Shown here piece after piece: positions 17,626 through 27,333 of a stretch of DNA of 64,000 nucleotides (positions within the stretch are counted from its first letter, which is position 1; the number at the start of each line of letters is the position of its first letter). Source of the stretch: Sphingobacteriaceae bacterium DW12. Lineage in GTDB: Bacteria > Bacteroidota > Bacteroidia > Sphingobacteriales > Sphingobacteriaceae. The DNA is taken from assembly GCA_000783305.1 (NCBI GenBank), contig JROE01000005.1:124001-188000 (forward strand), given 5' to 3'. The notes under the pieces were generated by a model, which did no database searches, had not been told where the DNA came from, and was given only the letters and a program-made list of their open reading frames with translations. The position numbers and the translations under genes were made by a program.

Positions 17626-20070
17626 ATGTCGTCGAGAATTTTGCTTTACCTTTTATTTGTTTGCCTTCCAGTCTTTTCTTTTGCACAGTCCTCTCAATTA
17701 AAATTTCTTGTGGTGGATGAAAAATCCAATGAACCCATTTTGGGGGCAAGTGCTGCTTTGTTAAAGCAATCTTCACAAGCTTATATCAAAGGTCAACAAT
17801 CGGACATAAATGGACAAATCATCTTTGATGCTGTAGATGCGGGGGTATATACGGTGCGGGTTACCTTCATGGGGTATGAAAATCTGGTGAAAGAAAATAT
17901 CAACCTTGAAAAAGGTAAGAATTTAAATGTGGGAACATTCAAGATGAAAGAGGACGGCCAGATGCTAGATGAAGTAGTTGTAGAGGGGAAAGCCCCTGCA
18001 ATGGAGATTGGCATAGACAGGAAGATATTCAATGTAGGACAGAGCTTGGTAAGTGTAGGTGGGACTGCAACCGATCTCTTGGCAAATGTACCTACCCTTC
18101 AAGTGGATATGGACGGTTCAGTAAGCCTGCGAGGATCCAGCAGTGTCCGAATATTGATAGATGGAAAGGAGTCAGCAATGGCAGGGAGTGATATTACGAG
18201 CTTGCTGCAATCCTTACCCGCCAATGCCATAGATAAGGTGGAGGTCATCACCAATCCTTCTTCGAAATATGATGCCGAGGGACAATCAGGTATTATCAAC
18301 ATTGTACTGAAGAAAAATGTCAGGACTGGTCTAAACGGTATGTTCAATGCCTCTGGAGGATCGTATAACAACTACTCTGCTGGGGCAAACCTAAGTTACA
18401 AGGACGAAAAATTCAACTACAGTGGAAGTTACAATTTCAGTCGGCGTAATATGGTTGGTGGCGGAGCGACCAAGAATACGTATTTAAATAATAATAGCCA
18501 GATCAACAATGTGGAGGATGCCAATCGAAAGGGCATCAATAACATGTTCAAACTGGGGGTGGAGTATTCTCCTAATGCAAAAACTACAATCGGGATTTCT
18601 GGAAACCTAAGTATACGGGACAACGACCGTAATAATGACTTAAAATATTCCTATTTTAACCATCCTCAATTGAATGGGACCAGTCTACGTACCTCTCGGC
18701 AAAAGGAAGATGATTTGGGATATGACTTAAACTTGGACTTCAGTCGAAAATTTGCTCGTGAAGGAGAAGAATTGACTGCAAACGTCATGTATGGTCGGGA
18801 TACAGAAGATGGTACAAACGATTACAACCAGACTTATTCAATGGAATTGCCTATCGAAAGAAGATTTAATAGTACCTCTGAAGATGGAAAGAATACAAAT
18901 ATACAGGTGGATTATGTAAGGCCTTTTTCGGATGCTAGCAAATTGGAACTTGGATACAAAACGACTATCCGAAACTCATTTGATACACAGTTTTCAGATA
19001 CGTTGGACAATATATCTGGTGGTATGTACCCAGATTATGGTATCAGCAATGATTTCGATTTAAAAAATTCCGTGCATGCTTTGTATGTTAATTATCAAAA
19101 TAAACTGACGGATAAGCTTTCCTACCAAGTTGGTTTGAGAGGGGAGCAGACTTATCTGACTTCTATTTATTATAAAAAAGACCCAGCTACACCTTCCGAC
19201 GAGATAGAGACGAAAGCCAAGCAAGACTATTTTAGATTGTATCCAACAGCCTTCTTGACCTACGCTGTTGGCAAGGATGGCGACAAGGTACAGTTGAGTT
19301 ATTCTAGACGTGTACAACGCCCTCGTGGTTGGCAAGTGAATCCATTTGAAGATGTGTCGGATGATATGAACCGTAGGCAAGGTAATCCTAATTTGTTACC
19401 AGAGGACATCCATTCTTTTGAGTTGAGCTATGCCAAATTTTATGAAAAATGGAACTTTATATCCACGGGATACTATCGCCGTATGAAAGATATGATGCAA
19501 CCTTATATCTACGATGTCAATACATCCACAAGTGTGACAAAAAGCCGATGGGAGAATTTGACAAATTCGAGTGTCGCAGGGTTGGAGCTAATTTCTAAGG
19601 TTAATTTTACCAATTGGTTGGATGTAACCCTCAACGGTAATATGTATTACAACAAGATAGATGGTAATGCCGCGTTTGATATTAAGGAGAGTGATGCTTT
19701 GAACTGGAATGTCAACATGACTTCCAATGTGAAGATTTTGGCGAATCTTTCGGGGCAAATACGGGCGGACTATAACGCCCCACGTTTGCGGGCACAGGGT
19801 AAAACAGAACCGATGACTGGGATAGATGTAGGATTGAAGCAGGATGTCTTGAATAAGAAAGGGAGTATCATGTTCAATGTCCGAGATTTATTGGATACTC
19901 GCAAATTTGGAGGATATACTAATACGGCGCAAGTCAATTCTTATTTCGAACATCGTTGGATGAAGCGTATGTTTATGCTTTCATTCTCTTATCGTTTTGG
20001 CATGCAGGACCTCGGAAAGAAGAAGCGAGTGGAAAATAGTGTGGAGATGGAAGGTGGTGAACAATTTTAA
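17626..20070 (+). CDS. Outer-membrane TonB-dependent receptor-like beta-barrel protein
   Basis: An 814-residue outer-membrane protein. Signal peptide (1-20), then a carboxypeptidase-regulatory-like beta domain (about 25-108, with TDVNGQ-type SDINGQIIFDAVDAGVYTV), a plug domain (about 120-225, SVSLRGSSSVRILIDGKE and EVITNPSSKYDAEGQSGIINIVLKKN) and a long barrel ending in a Phe-rich strand near FSYRFG. The architecture is the 'outer membrane beta-barrel family protein' type common in Bacteroidota, which lacks a SusD partner. The substrate is unknown. It stands alone between clpS and the DUF1080 gene. Confidence 0.9.
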   Translation: MSSRILLYLLFVCLPVFSFAQSSQLKFLVVDEKSNEPILGASAALLKQSSQAYIKGQQSDINGQIIFDAVDAGVYTVRVTFMGYENLVKENINLEKGKNLNVGTFKMKEDGQMLDEVVVEGKAPAMEIGIDRKIFNVGQSLVSVGGTATDLLANVPTLQVDMDGSVSLRGSSSVRILIDGKESAMAGSDITSLLQSLPANAIDKVEVITNPSSKYDAEGQSGIINIVLKKNVRTGLNGMFNASGGSYNNYSAGANLSYKDEKFNYSGSYNFSRRNMVGGGATKNTYLNNNSQINNVEDANRKGINNMFKLGVEYSPNAKTTIGISGNLSIRDNDRNNDLKYSYFNHPQLNGTSLRTSRQKEDDLGYDLNLDFSRKFAREGEELTANVMYGRDTEDGTNDYNQTYSMELPIERRFNSTSEDGKNTNIQVDYVRPFSDASKLELGYKTTIRNSFDTQFSDTLDNISGGMYPDYGISNDFDLKNSVHALYVNYQNKLTDKLSYQVGLRGEQTYLTSIYYKKDPATPSDEIETKAKQDYFRLYPTAFLTYAVGKDGDKVQLSYSRRVQRPRGWQVNPFEDVSDDMNRRQGNPNLLPEDIHSFELSYAKFYEKWNFISTGYYRRMKDMMQPYIYDVNTSTSVTKSRWENLTNSSVAGLELISKVNFTNWLDVTLNGNMYYNKIDGNAAFDIKESDALNWNVNMTSNVKILANLSGQIRADYNAPRLRAQGKTEPMTGIDVGLKQDVLNKKGSIMFNVRDLLDTRKFGGYTNTAQVNSYFEHRWMKRMFMLSFSYRFGMQDLGKKKRVENSVEMEGGEQF

Positions 20071-20256
20071 ACAAGATGTTAAAAGGAATTAGCAAAGTCC
20101 TAAAATTCGTTTTTTTTTGTTATTTTTCCACTGCAAATAACCCGTCGTGACGGAATAGAGATTGATAAATTAGACTTGCAATTTTTTGGATTTGCATATG
20201 AATACAGATTTATCTAAGTTTAGTAAAACACTTAAATCGATTATAAAAATAATACA

Positions 20257-21087
20257 ATGAGATCAAAATTTAATTACCTATTTGCAGGAGTGGCCGCATT
20301 GACTTTTTCATTTGGTGTCGGTACATCGCAACAAGTACAGGCACAGACAAAGAAAGAAACAGCCGCTCCAAGCTATAAACTGTCAAATTTTTCAAAAGTT
20401 GACATTAAAAAGTTTCCGAAGAATAGTAAAGGCGCTTATGTCATTTTTGATGGAAAATCAACAGAGGGCTGGAGAGGGTATAACAAGGATCATATTCCTG
20501 CAAAATGGGGTATTGAGGATGGTACACTTAAATTCACTGCAAAACCCAAAGGCAATGAAAAGGCTGAAGGTGGCGATTTAATCTTCGCACATGATTTCAA
20601 AAACTTTGAATTGGAATTCGAGTGGAAGATATCACATGCGGGTAATTCAGGAACTTTTTTCCTTGCCAAAGAAGTAGAAGGACAGCCTATTTATATTTCT
20701 AGTCCTGAATATCAGTTGTTGGACAATGACAATCATCCTGATGCCAAGCAAGGTGTGGACGGGAATCGCAAATCTGCATCGTTGTACGATATGATTCCTG
20801 CTAAACCACAAAATGGAAAGCCTGCTGGTGAATGGAACCTAGCTAAGATTGTTGTGAATAAGGGCAAAGTGACCCATTACCAAAATGGAGTAAAAGTAGT
20901 AGAGTACGATTTGTGGACACCACAATGGATTGCGCTTTTACAATCTAGCAAATTTAGCGAAGCAAAATGGCCGTTGGCGTATGAGCTATTGAGCCAAGTT
21001 GGTGGAAAGTCTAAGTCTGGAGTGATTGGTTTCCAGGATCATGGCGATGACGTCTGGTTGAAAAACATTACGGTGAAGGTACTGTAG
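20257..21087 (+). CDS. DUF1080 (3-keto-disaccharide hydrolase-like) exported protein
   Basis: A 276-residue exported protein with a signal peptide (about 1-29, cut near VQAQT). The single domain is a concanavalin-like beta-sandwich of the DUF1080 family: FDGKSTEGWRGY, WGIEDGTLKFT, FKNFELEFEWKISHAGNSGTFFL, SPEYQLLDNDNHPD, and the final GVIGFQDHGDDVWLKNITVKV. Some members hydrolyse 3-keto-glycosides. It stands alone, with a terminator behind it, but could act with the ThuA and Gfo/Idh/MocA genes at 61-64 kb; that link is inference. Confidence 0.88.
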   Translation: MRSKFNYLFAGVAALTFSFGVGTSQQVQAQTKKETAAPSYKLSNFSKVDIKKFPKNSKGAYVIFDGKSTEGWRGYNKDHIPAKWGIEDGTLKFTAKPKGNEKAEGGDLIFAHDFKNFELEFEWKISHAGNSGTFFLAKEVEGQPIYISSPEYQLLDNDNHPDAKQGVDGNRKSASLYDMIPAKPQNGKPAGEWNLAKIVVNKGKVTHYQNGVKVVEYDLWTPQWIALLQSSKFSEAKWPLAYELLSQVGGKSKSGVIGFQDHGDDVWLKNITVKVL

Positions 21088-21105
21088 TGAAAAATAAATA
21101 TTAAG

Positions 21106-21130
21106 AAAAAGGAGCCTCAAGCTCCTTTTT
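21106..21130. terminator. Bidirectional intrinsic terminator
   Basis: AAAAAGGAGC / GCTCCTTTTT with loop CTCAA, followed by TTATTTT, between the convergent DUF1080 and YjjG-type genes. Confidence 0.9.
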
Positions 21131-21146
21131 TTATTTTGCTAGAAAT

Positions 21147-21848
21147 TTAAAACACCTGCCTGAGCTCTCCCAAATCTGTAATGCTGTGCTTGACGTCAAT
21201 AGGTATAGCACTCTGGTGGGGATTGAAAAATATCGCGTCTATTCCTACATTTTGGGCACCCCTTACATCTGCATCAATACTATCACCCACCATAATGGAT
21301 AGCTCTGAAATTCCACCTGTAGCCCTTAGTGCATGCTGGAAAATCATGGGGTCTGGTTTATTGACGCCTACGAGCTCGGAGATGAAAATATGTTCGAAAT
21401 ATTGTTCGAGATTGCTTTTCATCAACTTCACTTCACATGCTTCTTTAAAGCCATTCGAGATTAGATGCAAATTGTATCTTTCTTTTAGATAGGACAGTGT
21501 CTCGTGTGCGTTTGGAAATAAATTGGTCTTTTGTGGACACATAACCAAATATTCTTCTTCAAAATCGGAAGGAAATAACAAGGGGTCTACCCCCAACTGT
21601 GAAAAGGTGTCGCCGAATCTTGCTTGTCGGAGTGTTGGCTTATCTATTTTGCCGTGATGGTAGAGATTCCACAGACGATGATTATTGGTCGTATAGGTTG
21701 AGATAAAAAGATCTGCAGTCTGATGATTGAAGAGCTTATCAAATTGATATTTAAAAAAAAGCTCATGTAAGGTCTCGGCTGCATTCTTGTCAAAATCCCA
21801 AATGGTATGATCTAGGTCGAAGAATATATCTTTCTTGTGGTGGAACAT
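21147..21848 (-). CDS. YjjG-family HAD phosphatase (noncanonical pyrimidine nucleotidase-like)
   Basis: A 233-residue HAD-superfamily hydrolase. Motif I is FFDLDHTIWDFD (nucleophile Asp in DLDHT), followed by a helical cap. Motif II is LHLISNGF, motif III Lys sits in NKPDPMIF, and motif IV is MVGDSIDADVRGAQNVG. The DHTIWDFDKNA opening is typical of the YjjG branch, which removes phosphate from non-canonical pyrimidine nucleotides. Single gene, convergent with DUF1080. Confidence 0.88.
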   Translation of the reverse strand: MFHHKKDIFFDLDHTIWDFDKNAAETLHELFFKYQFDKLFNHQTADLFISTYTTNNHRLWNLYHHGKIDKPTLRQARFGDTFSQLGVDPLLFPSDFEEEYLVMCPQKTNLFPNAHETLSYLKERYNLHLISNGFKEACEVKLMKSNLEQYFEHIFISELVGVNKPDPMIFQHALRATGGISELSIMVGDSIDADVRGAQNVGIDAIFFNPHQSAIPIDVKHSITDLGELRQVF

Positions 21849-21992
21849 AGGGGGTAAAATAGAAATTAAAAATTAGAATGTCAAAAATCCTTTTTATTAG
21901 GTTGTAGGATTCGATTGATAATAGGGTTTTATGCGTTTTTTCCTATTAGTGTCAAAATGTTTTAGAATCTTTTTAATACCTGATGGAATGTC

Positions 21993-22000
21993 TATTTTTG
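21993..22000 (+). promoter_or_regulatory. -7 element (TATTTTTG) of the first two-component operon
   Basis: Exact TAnnTTTG match 22 bases before the histidine kinase ATG at 22023. Confidence 0.5.
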
Positions 22001-22022
22001 TTTTTTATCGAATGAATTCTGT

Positions 22023-22898
22023 ATGAGGAAGACTCTTTTTCTATTCTATTTTTTGGTGTTTTATGCGGTCTCCCAACTTATCTGGTGGGGCGTTATGTTG
22101 GTGAAGTATGAGCCTCAACGTAAATCAATGATTATAGGGGAGGGTATGTTCTTTTTGTTGATTTTCTTATGGGGCGTGTTGAGGTTAAAGAACAATTTCA
22201 AACGAGAACATAAGATTCATCAACAGCAGCAGAATTTTTTACTTGCCATCACGCACGAGTTGAAATCTCCCTTAGCTTCGGTTAAGCTATATATCCAAAC
22301 TATTTTGAAACGAGATCTGGATAAGGAACAGCAGCAGGTTTTTCTTCGGAATTCATTGAAGGATATAGAACGACTGGATGATTTGGTAGAGAATGTATTG
22401 CTCACGACAAAGCTTGAGAATAGGAGTTATAACCTGCCTAAGGAACAGTTTGATTTGACGGAAATGGTAGAAAGTATTGTCGATCGCCTACAGAAGAATT
22501 CTTGTCAATCACAGATCATTAAACCGGAACTTGATCCCGATTTGAAGTTGGTCGCTGATAAATTTGCAATAACAAATGTTGTTACCAATCTAATTGAAAA
22601 TGCTATCAAGTATTCCCCCCCGTGCGCGAGTGTATTCGTCAGATTGAAAAAAGAGGGAACAAAATTGATTTTTTCGGTTACTGACCATGGAATAGGTGTA
22701 CCGGATGAAGAAAAAAAGAATATATTTAATAAATTTTATCGAGTAGGTAATGAGTCCACCCGCAAAACCAAAGGGACAGGATTGGGGTTATACATTGTGA
22801 AGACGGTTTTGCAGAAGCATAACGCCACGATAAAAGTAAAAGATAACACTCCTTCTGGGAGTATTTTTGAAGTAACATTTGAAAACTATGCAGGCTAA
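22023..22898 (+). CDS. Sensor histidine kinase
   Basis: A 291-residue membrane kinase with two membrane helices (about 5-27 and 38-56) and almost no extracytoplasmic loop, so it probably senses the membrane itself or a partner. The dimerisation box is FLLAITHELKSPLASVKLY (His in THELKSP). The ATPase domain has NLIENAIKYS (N box), VTDHGIGVPDEE (G1) and GTGLGLYIVKTV (G2). The response regulator gene overlaps its end by 11 bases. In layout it is like RprX of Bacteroides; target genes are unknown. Confidence 0.92.
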   Translation: MRKTLFLFYFLVFYAVSQLIWWGVMLVKYEPQRKSMIIGEGMFFLLIFLWGVLRLKNNFKREHKIHQQQQNFLLAITHELKSPLASVKLYIQTILKRDLDKEQQQVFLRNSLKDIERLDDLVENVLLTTKLENRSYNLPKEQFDLTEMVESIVDRLQKNSCQSQIIKPELDPDLKLVADKFAITNVVTNLIENAIKYSPPCASVFVRLKKEGTKLIFSVTDHGIGVPDEEKKNIFNKFYRVGNESTRKTKGTGLGLYIVKTVLQKHNATIKVKDNTPSGSIFEVTFENYAG

Positions 22899-23592
22899 AC
22901 AACGTATACTTCTAGTAGAAGATGAAGAACATTTGCTAGAGGCTATCAAATTAAATCTCGAGTTAGAAGGGTACCGCGTGAGTACCGCTACAGATGGTAA
23001 AAAAGCACTTAAAGTGTTTAAAGAGGAACGTTTCAATCTCATCATACTAGACGTCATGATTCCGGAGATTGATGGTTTCCAGGTTGCTGAAACCATTCGC
23101 TTGCAAAATAGCGAAGTCCCTATTATGTTCCTCACGGCCAAAAATAGTAGCGAAGACCGTATTACCGGACTCAAGAAAGGTGCTGATGACTATTTGGTCA
23201 AACCCTTCAACCTAGAAGAGCTTATCCTTCGTGTGGGTAACTTAGTGCGTAGAGGTATGAAAGGGGATGATCTTAAAGAATTGAACTCTTATACCATAGG
23301 TGATAAGACCATATACTTCAACTCTTACGAACTCCATCATGCTGATGGTACGGTCACTTCCTTAACAAAAAAGGAGACGATGTTGCTTAAGCTTCTAATA
23401 GAGCGCCGTAATGAAGCAGTATCACGTGAACAAATTTTAGAAACTGTCTGGAACTACGACGTATATCCATCTACACGTACCATTGATAATTTCATTCTGA
23501 CTTTCCGTAAATACTTTGAGCCAGATCAAAAGCATCCTATTTATTTTCATTCCATCCGTGGAGTTGGATATAAGTTTACAGACAATCAGTAA
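22888..23592 (+). CDS. OmpR-family response regulator
   Basis: A 234-residue DNA-binding regulator paired with the kinase just upstream. The receiver domain (about 5-120) has the acid pair in LLVEDEEH, the phosphoryl Asp in LIILDVMIPEIDG, the Thr in FLTAKN and the Lys in VKPFN. The winged-helix output domain (about 135-232) ends with RTIDNFILTFRKYFE and the wing IRGVGYKF. I took the ATG at 22888 (MQAKQRILLVED), not the TTG at 22879. Confidence 0.93.
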   Translation: MQAKQRILLVEDEEHLLEAIKLNLELEGYRVSTATDGKKALKVFKEERFNLIILDVMIPEIDGFQVAETIRLQNSEVPIMFLTAKNSSEDRITGLKKGADDYLVKPFNLEELILRVGNLVRRGMKGDDLKELNSYTIGDKTIYFNSYELHHADGTVTSLTKKETMLLKLLIERRNEAVSREQILETVWNYDVYPSTRTIDNFILTFRKYFEPDQKHPIYFHSIRGVGYKFTDNQ

Positions 23593-23598
23593 GTAGTA

Positions 23599-24114
23599 AT
23601 GACAAAAAAGGCACGATATATAGTCATTGCCGTTGCTGTATGTTTCCTCATTTATGCCATCTATGCTAAGCATTACTACGCGTGCGTATATATACTTGGT
23701 GGGATTGGCTATTTGATTTGGAGCCAGTACAGAGAAGGCTCCGTTTTTATAGCGACGCAGGCTTTTCACAAGCAAGACTATGAGAAGACCAAGATGTTAT
23801 TGTCAGACATTACCAATCCCGACACCCTACGTAAAGGAAGACGAAATTTTTATGAATTCATGATGGGGAATATAGCCCTTAAGGAAGATCGGCTTGACGA
23901 GGCTGAATATCATTTTCAATTGGCATCCCGCTTGCCTTGGAAAAGAGAGCATGAGAAGGGAATGGTGCTGATTAATCTTGCAAATATCAATTTAAGAAAA
24001 AAGGCTTACGACCGCGTCAAAGCCTATCTGGAGGTTGCAAATGGATTGCAGTTGACGGGTAGACAACGGTCAATTGTTGAGAAAATAGAAAACGAATTAT
24101 CAAAACATTTATAG
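23599..24114 (+). CDS. Membrane-anchored TPR-like protein
   Basis: A 171-residue protein with two N-terminal membrane helices (about 7-22 and 26-43), then a helical domain that reads as tetratricopeptide repeats (FYEFMMGNIALKEDRLDEAEYHFQLAS and GMVLINLANINLRKKAYDRVKAYLEVA). It starts 6 bases after the response regulator and its stop overlaps the hemE start, so all belong to one transcript. Function is unknown; a scaffold role at the membrane is possible. Confidence 0.78.
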   Translation: MTKKARYIVIAVAVCFLIYAIYAKHYYACVYILGGIGYLIWSQYREGSVFIATQAFHKQDYEKTKMLLSDITNPDTLRKGRRNFYEFMMGNIALKEDRLDEAEYHFQLASRLPWKREHEKGMVLINLANINLRKKAYDRVKAYLEVANGLQLTGRQRSIVEKIENELSKHL

Positions 24115-25151
24115 TGAACAAAACCTTACAAAACGATTTATTTATCAGGGCTGCATTTGGTCAGCAAACAGAGCGTCCTCCAGTATGGATGATGCGTCAA
24201 GCGGGACGATACATGCCGGAGTATTGGGAGATTAAGAATAAGTATTCTTTTTTGGAAATGTGCAAGACTCCTGAAATCGCAGCTGATGTGACCATGTTGC
24301 CGGTAGATTTGCTAGATATTGATGCAGCCATCCTATTTTCGGATATCTTGGTGACTCCTGAGGCTATGGGTGGTGATTTGTCCTTTGAACAAGGGATGGG
24401 GCCTCGTTTTGCGAATCCAGTGCGTGGATGGGAGGATGCTGAAAAATTGGATGCTGGAAGCGTGCATAAGCTTCAATATGTCGCGGATGCCATCCAAGTA
24501 ATCCAGGAAAGATTGTCCGGACGCATTCCGTTGATTGGGTTTGCAGGCGCTCCTTTTACTATTTTAAGCTATCTAGTAGAAGGCAAGTCGTCCAAGGATT
24601 TTAAATTGACGAAGACTATGCTTAACAATGATCCTAAGTTGGGACATTACATCTTGCAGAAGATTACAGACCTTACGGTGGATTACTTGAATATGCAAAT
24701 TGAAGCAGGGGTAAATGCTGTACAGTTATTTGATAGTTGGGCAATGGCGCTTTCATGGAATGATTATCTTGAGTTTGGACATGCGTATACCCAGCAGATC
24801 GTATCCAGAATAAATAGATCGGGTGTTCCAGTAATCTCTTTTGCACGCGGCAGTTCTGTGTTCTACCCAATTATGAGCGAAGCGAAGCCTGATGTTATTT
24901 CCTTGGATTGGAATGCTGATATCCTGAACGTGAAGAAGGACCTTCCTTCTGGGATAGCCGTACAAGGAAATTTTGATCCGATTATACTATATGCAGATAA
25001 AGCCGTTATTAAGAAAAAAATCCACGAGCTATTTGAACGTATGAGAGGTCAAGAAGGCTTTTTATTTAACCTCGGTCACGGTATCATGCCCGATATGCCA
25101 TTTGACAATGTCAAATTTGCAGTAGATGTTATTAGAGAGTTTCGCTATTAA
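24114..25151 (+). CDS. hemE: Uroporphyrinogen decarboxylase
   Basis: Converts uroporphyrinogen III to coproporphyrinogen III in haem synthesis. The two family signatures are present: RPPVWMMRQAGRYMPEYW (about 21-38) and GFAGAPFTILSYLVEG (about 142-157). At 345 residues it is full length. The start is a GTG that shares a G with the stop of the TPR gene (TAGTG), so the two should be translationally coupled. A hemJ-like gene follows after 179 bases, suggesting a haem unit. Confidence 0.96.
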   Translation: MNKTLQNDLFIRAAFGQQTERPPVWMMRQAGRYMPEYWEIKNKYSFLEMCKTPEIAADVTMLPVDLLDIDAAILFSDILVTPEAMGGDLSFEQGMGPRFANPVRGWEDAEKLDAGSVHKLQYVADAIQVIQERLSGRIPLIGFAGAPFTILSYLVEGKSSKDFKLTKTMLNNDPKLGHYILQKITDLTVDYLNMQIEAGVNAVQLFDSWAMALSWNDYLEFGHAYTQQIVSRINRSGVPVISFARGSSVFYPIMSEAKPDVISLDWNADILNVKKDLPSGIAVQGNFDPIILYADKAVIKKKIHELFERMRGQEGFLFNLGHGIMPDMPFDNVKFAVDVIREFRY

Positions 25152-25330
25152 GGAGGAGATTTAGCTTAAAAGTAGAAGGATTAAAGAATAGGGATTGGAT
25201 AACGTCTTTATTTTTTAGTCCTTTCATCATAGAATGAGCGTTTGGGATTAAAGTGTAAAGAGTGAAAATCATCAATATTCTTTTATCCTATGTCAATTTT
25301 CGCGCTGCAGTACATTAATTCCAAAGAAAA

Positions 25331-25864
25331 ATGGTTTATCAATACGCCAAGGCCATCCATATTATCTTTGTCGTCTGTTGGATGGCGGGACTATTCTATA
25401 TAGTTAGACTCTTTATCTATCATATAGAGGCTAAGACGAAGACTCCCGAAGAATATCAGGTACTACACAAACAGTTTAAGGTCATGGAGTCCAAGCTGTG
25501 GTGGGTCATTACTACACCGGCAATGTACCTGACCGTTGTTGCAGGTTTGCTCATGTTGTACCTTTCGCCTTCTTGGCTTAAAATGGGGTGGATGCATGTT
25601 AAGCTTCTTTTTGTGGTGGGTTTGGTGATTTATCACTTTATCTGTCAGAAGATTATGAGCCAATTGGCAGTCGAAACGTGTACATGGTCATCGACACAAC
25701 TTCGGCTCTGGAATGAGTTGGCAACACTATTGTTGTTTGCTATTGTATTTCTAGTAGTGTTGAAGTCTGCACTCAACTGGATATTTGGAGTTGTGGGCCT
25801 AGTTGGACTTTCCGTGGTGCTGATGATGGCTGTCAAATTATATAAAAGATATCGCACACGCTGA
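25331..25864 (+). CDS. hemJ: HemJ/CopD-family membrane protein, likely protoporphyrinogen oxidase
   Basis: A 177-residue membrane protein with about four or five helices. The opening YAKAIHIIFVVCWMAGLFYIVR holds the conserved His (residue 10) and the WMAGLFY pattern of HemJ, and GWMHVKLLFVVGLVIYH holds the conserved Lys. HemJ oxidises protoporphyrinogen IX to protoporphyrin IX. The position after hemE supports this. The first four to five helices match the family; the last helix (about 130-165) is less conserved. Confidence 0.82.
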   Translation: MVYQYAKAIHIIFVVCWMAGLFYIVRLFIYHIEAKTKTPEEYQVLHKQFKVMESKLWWVITTPAMYLTVVAGLLMLYLSPSWLKMGWMHVKLLFVVGLVIYHFICQKIMSQLAVETCTWSSTQLRLWNELATLLLFAIVFLVVLKSALNWIFGVVGLVGLSVVLMMAVKLYKRYRTR

Positions 25865-25881
25865 TTTATGTTTTGGAGGCA

Positions 25882-27312
25882 TTACCCACCAAAACATACA
25901 TATTTAATTTCCATATACTCGTCTAGCCCGTATCTGGACCCCTCACGTCCTACTCCAGATTCCTTTACCCCTCCAAATGGTGCAGCCGCGTTAGATATAA
26001 GTCCAATATTGATGCCCACCATTCCCGCTTCTAACTTTTCAGCAACTCGAAAACATCTGTTGACATGCTGACTGTAAAAATAGGAGGCTAGTCCAAATTC
26101 AGTATTGTTGGCTAAAGATAAAACCTCTTCTTCAGATTTGAATTTGAAAAGTGCACATACTGGACCGAAGGTTTCTTCTTTTGCAATCAAAGCATCATAC
26201 GTTACATCAAGCAATACAGTAGGGGCAAAGAATAAGCCGTTTATTACTTGACCGCCAGTCGCGATTTTCGCTCCCTTGGCAAGAGCATCTTCAACGTGTT
26301 CTTCAACTTTTTTCAATCCCTTTGCGTTGATGAGTGGCCCAATCTGTACACCTTTTTCTAGACCATTACCCACTTTGAGCTTCTTGACCGCTTGTGTAAG
26401 TTTGGATGCAAAATCGTCATAGACATCGTCTTGGACGTAAAATCTGTTGACAGAGACACAAGTTTGTCCAGAGTTTCTGAACTTTGCAGCGATGGCACCT
26501 TCCACAGCTGCATCCACGTCAGCATCGTCAAAGACAATAAAAGGGGCATTACCCCCAAGTTCCATCGATAGTTTCTTGATGTTAGAGGCCGATTGTTCCA
26601 TTAGTGTTCTACCGACAGGTGTCGATCCTGTGAAAGAAAGTTTACGGATTGTCTTATTTGTAGCCAACTCCTGACCAATACCTGCACTATTCTTGCTGGT
26701 GATGACATTGAAGACACCATTGGGTATACCTGCATCTTCGGCTAGTTTGGCCAATGCAATGGCGGTGAACGGAGTCTGCGATGCGGGCTTTAATATCACG
26801 GTACACCCTGCAGCAAGGGCTGGTGCTACCTTTCGGGTGACCATTGCCAAAGGAAAGTTCCAAGGGGTGATGGCAGCCACCACTCCGATTCCTTGCTTGA
26901 TGGTCATTAGATGCATTCCCTTTTTTGATGCTGGGATGGTATCTCCATAAGCACGTTTACCTTCTTCTGCAAACCATTCTACGAAAGAGTTACCATAATC
27001 GACCTCTACCAGGGATTCTTGTAGAGACTTACCACTTTCTAAAGTCATAATCTCTGCTAAAAGGGGTTTATGCGCTACAATGAGCTCATACCATTTCCGA
27101 ATGATTGCAGATCGTTCACCATTACTGGTTTCTCTCCACTTCTGGAGGGCAGATTCTGCAGCTTGAATTGCCTTTTTGCAGTCGATTGTCGTGAGGTCAG
27201 GCACTGCTGCTATAGGCAGACCCGTTGCAGGGTTGATGACTTCAAATGTATGAGAACTGGATATGAATTTCCCATTGACATATGCTTTGTTGATCAATAG
27301 TGAATTTTGCAT
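25882..27312 (-). CDS. gabD: NAD(P)-dependent aldehyde dehydrogenase, succinate-semialdehyde type
   Basis: A 476-residue ALDH that oxidises an aldehyde to its acid, probably succinate semialdehyde to succinate. Visible landmarks are TPWNFPLAMVTRKVAPALAAG, the glycine motif FTGSTPVGR, the general base Glu in MELGGNAPFIVFDD and the catalytic Cys in NSGQTCVSVNRF. The C-terminus has FGGVKESGVGREGS, typical of the GabD group. Substrate is assigned from sequence style only, so a related semialdehyde is possible. It lies 21 bases before the DCC gene in the opposite order, i.e. downstream of it on the same strand. Confidence 0.88.
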   Translation of the reverse strand: MQNSLLINKAYVNGKFISSSHTFEVINPATGLPIAAVPDLTTIDCKKAIQAAESALQKWRETSNGERSAIIRKWYELIVAHKPLLAEIMTLESGKSLQESLVEVDYGNSFVEWFAEEGKRAYGDTIPASKKGMHLMTIKQGIGVVAAITPWNFPLAMVTRKVAPALAAGCTVILKPASQTPFTAIALAKLAEDAGIPNGVFNVITSKNSAGIGQELATNKTIRKLSFTGSTPVGRTLMEQSASNIKKLSMELGGNAPFIVFDDADVDAAVEGAIAAKFRNSGQTCVSVNRFYVQDDVYDDFASKLTQAVKKLKVGNGLEKGVQIGPLINAKGLKKVEEHVEDALAKGAKIATGGQVINGLFFAPTVLLDVTYDALIAKEETFGPVCALFKFKSEEEVLSLANNTEFGLASYFYSQHVNRCFRVAEKLEAGMVGINIGLISNAAAPFGGVKESGVGREGSRYGLDEYMEIKYVCFGG

Positions 27313-27333
27313 GAGTAGAAAACATTAAAGTAT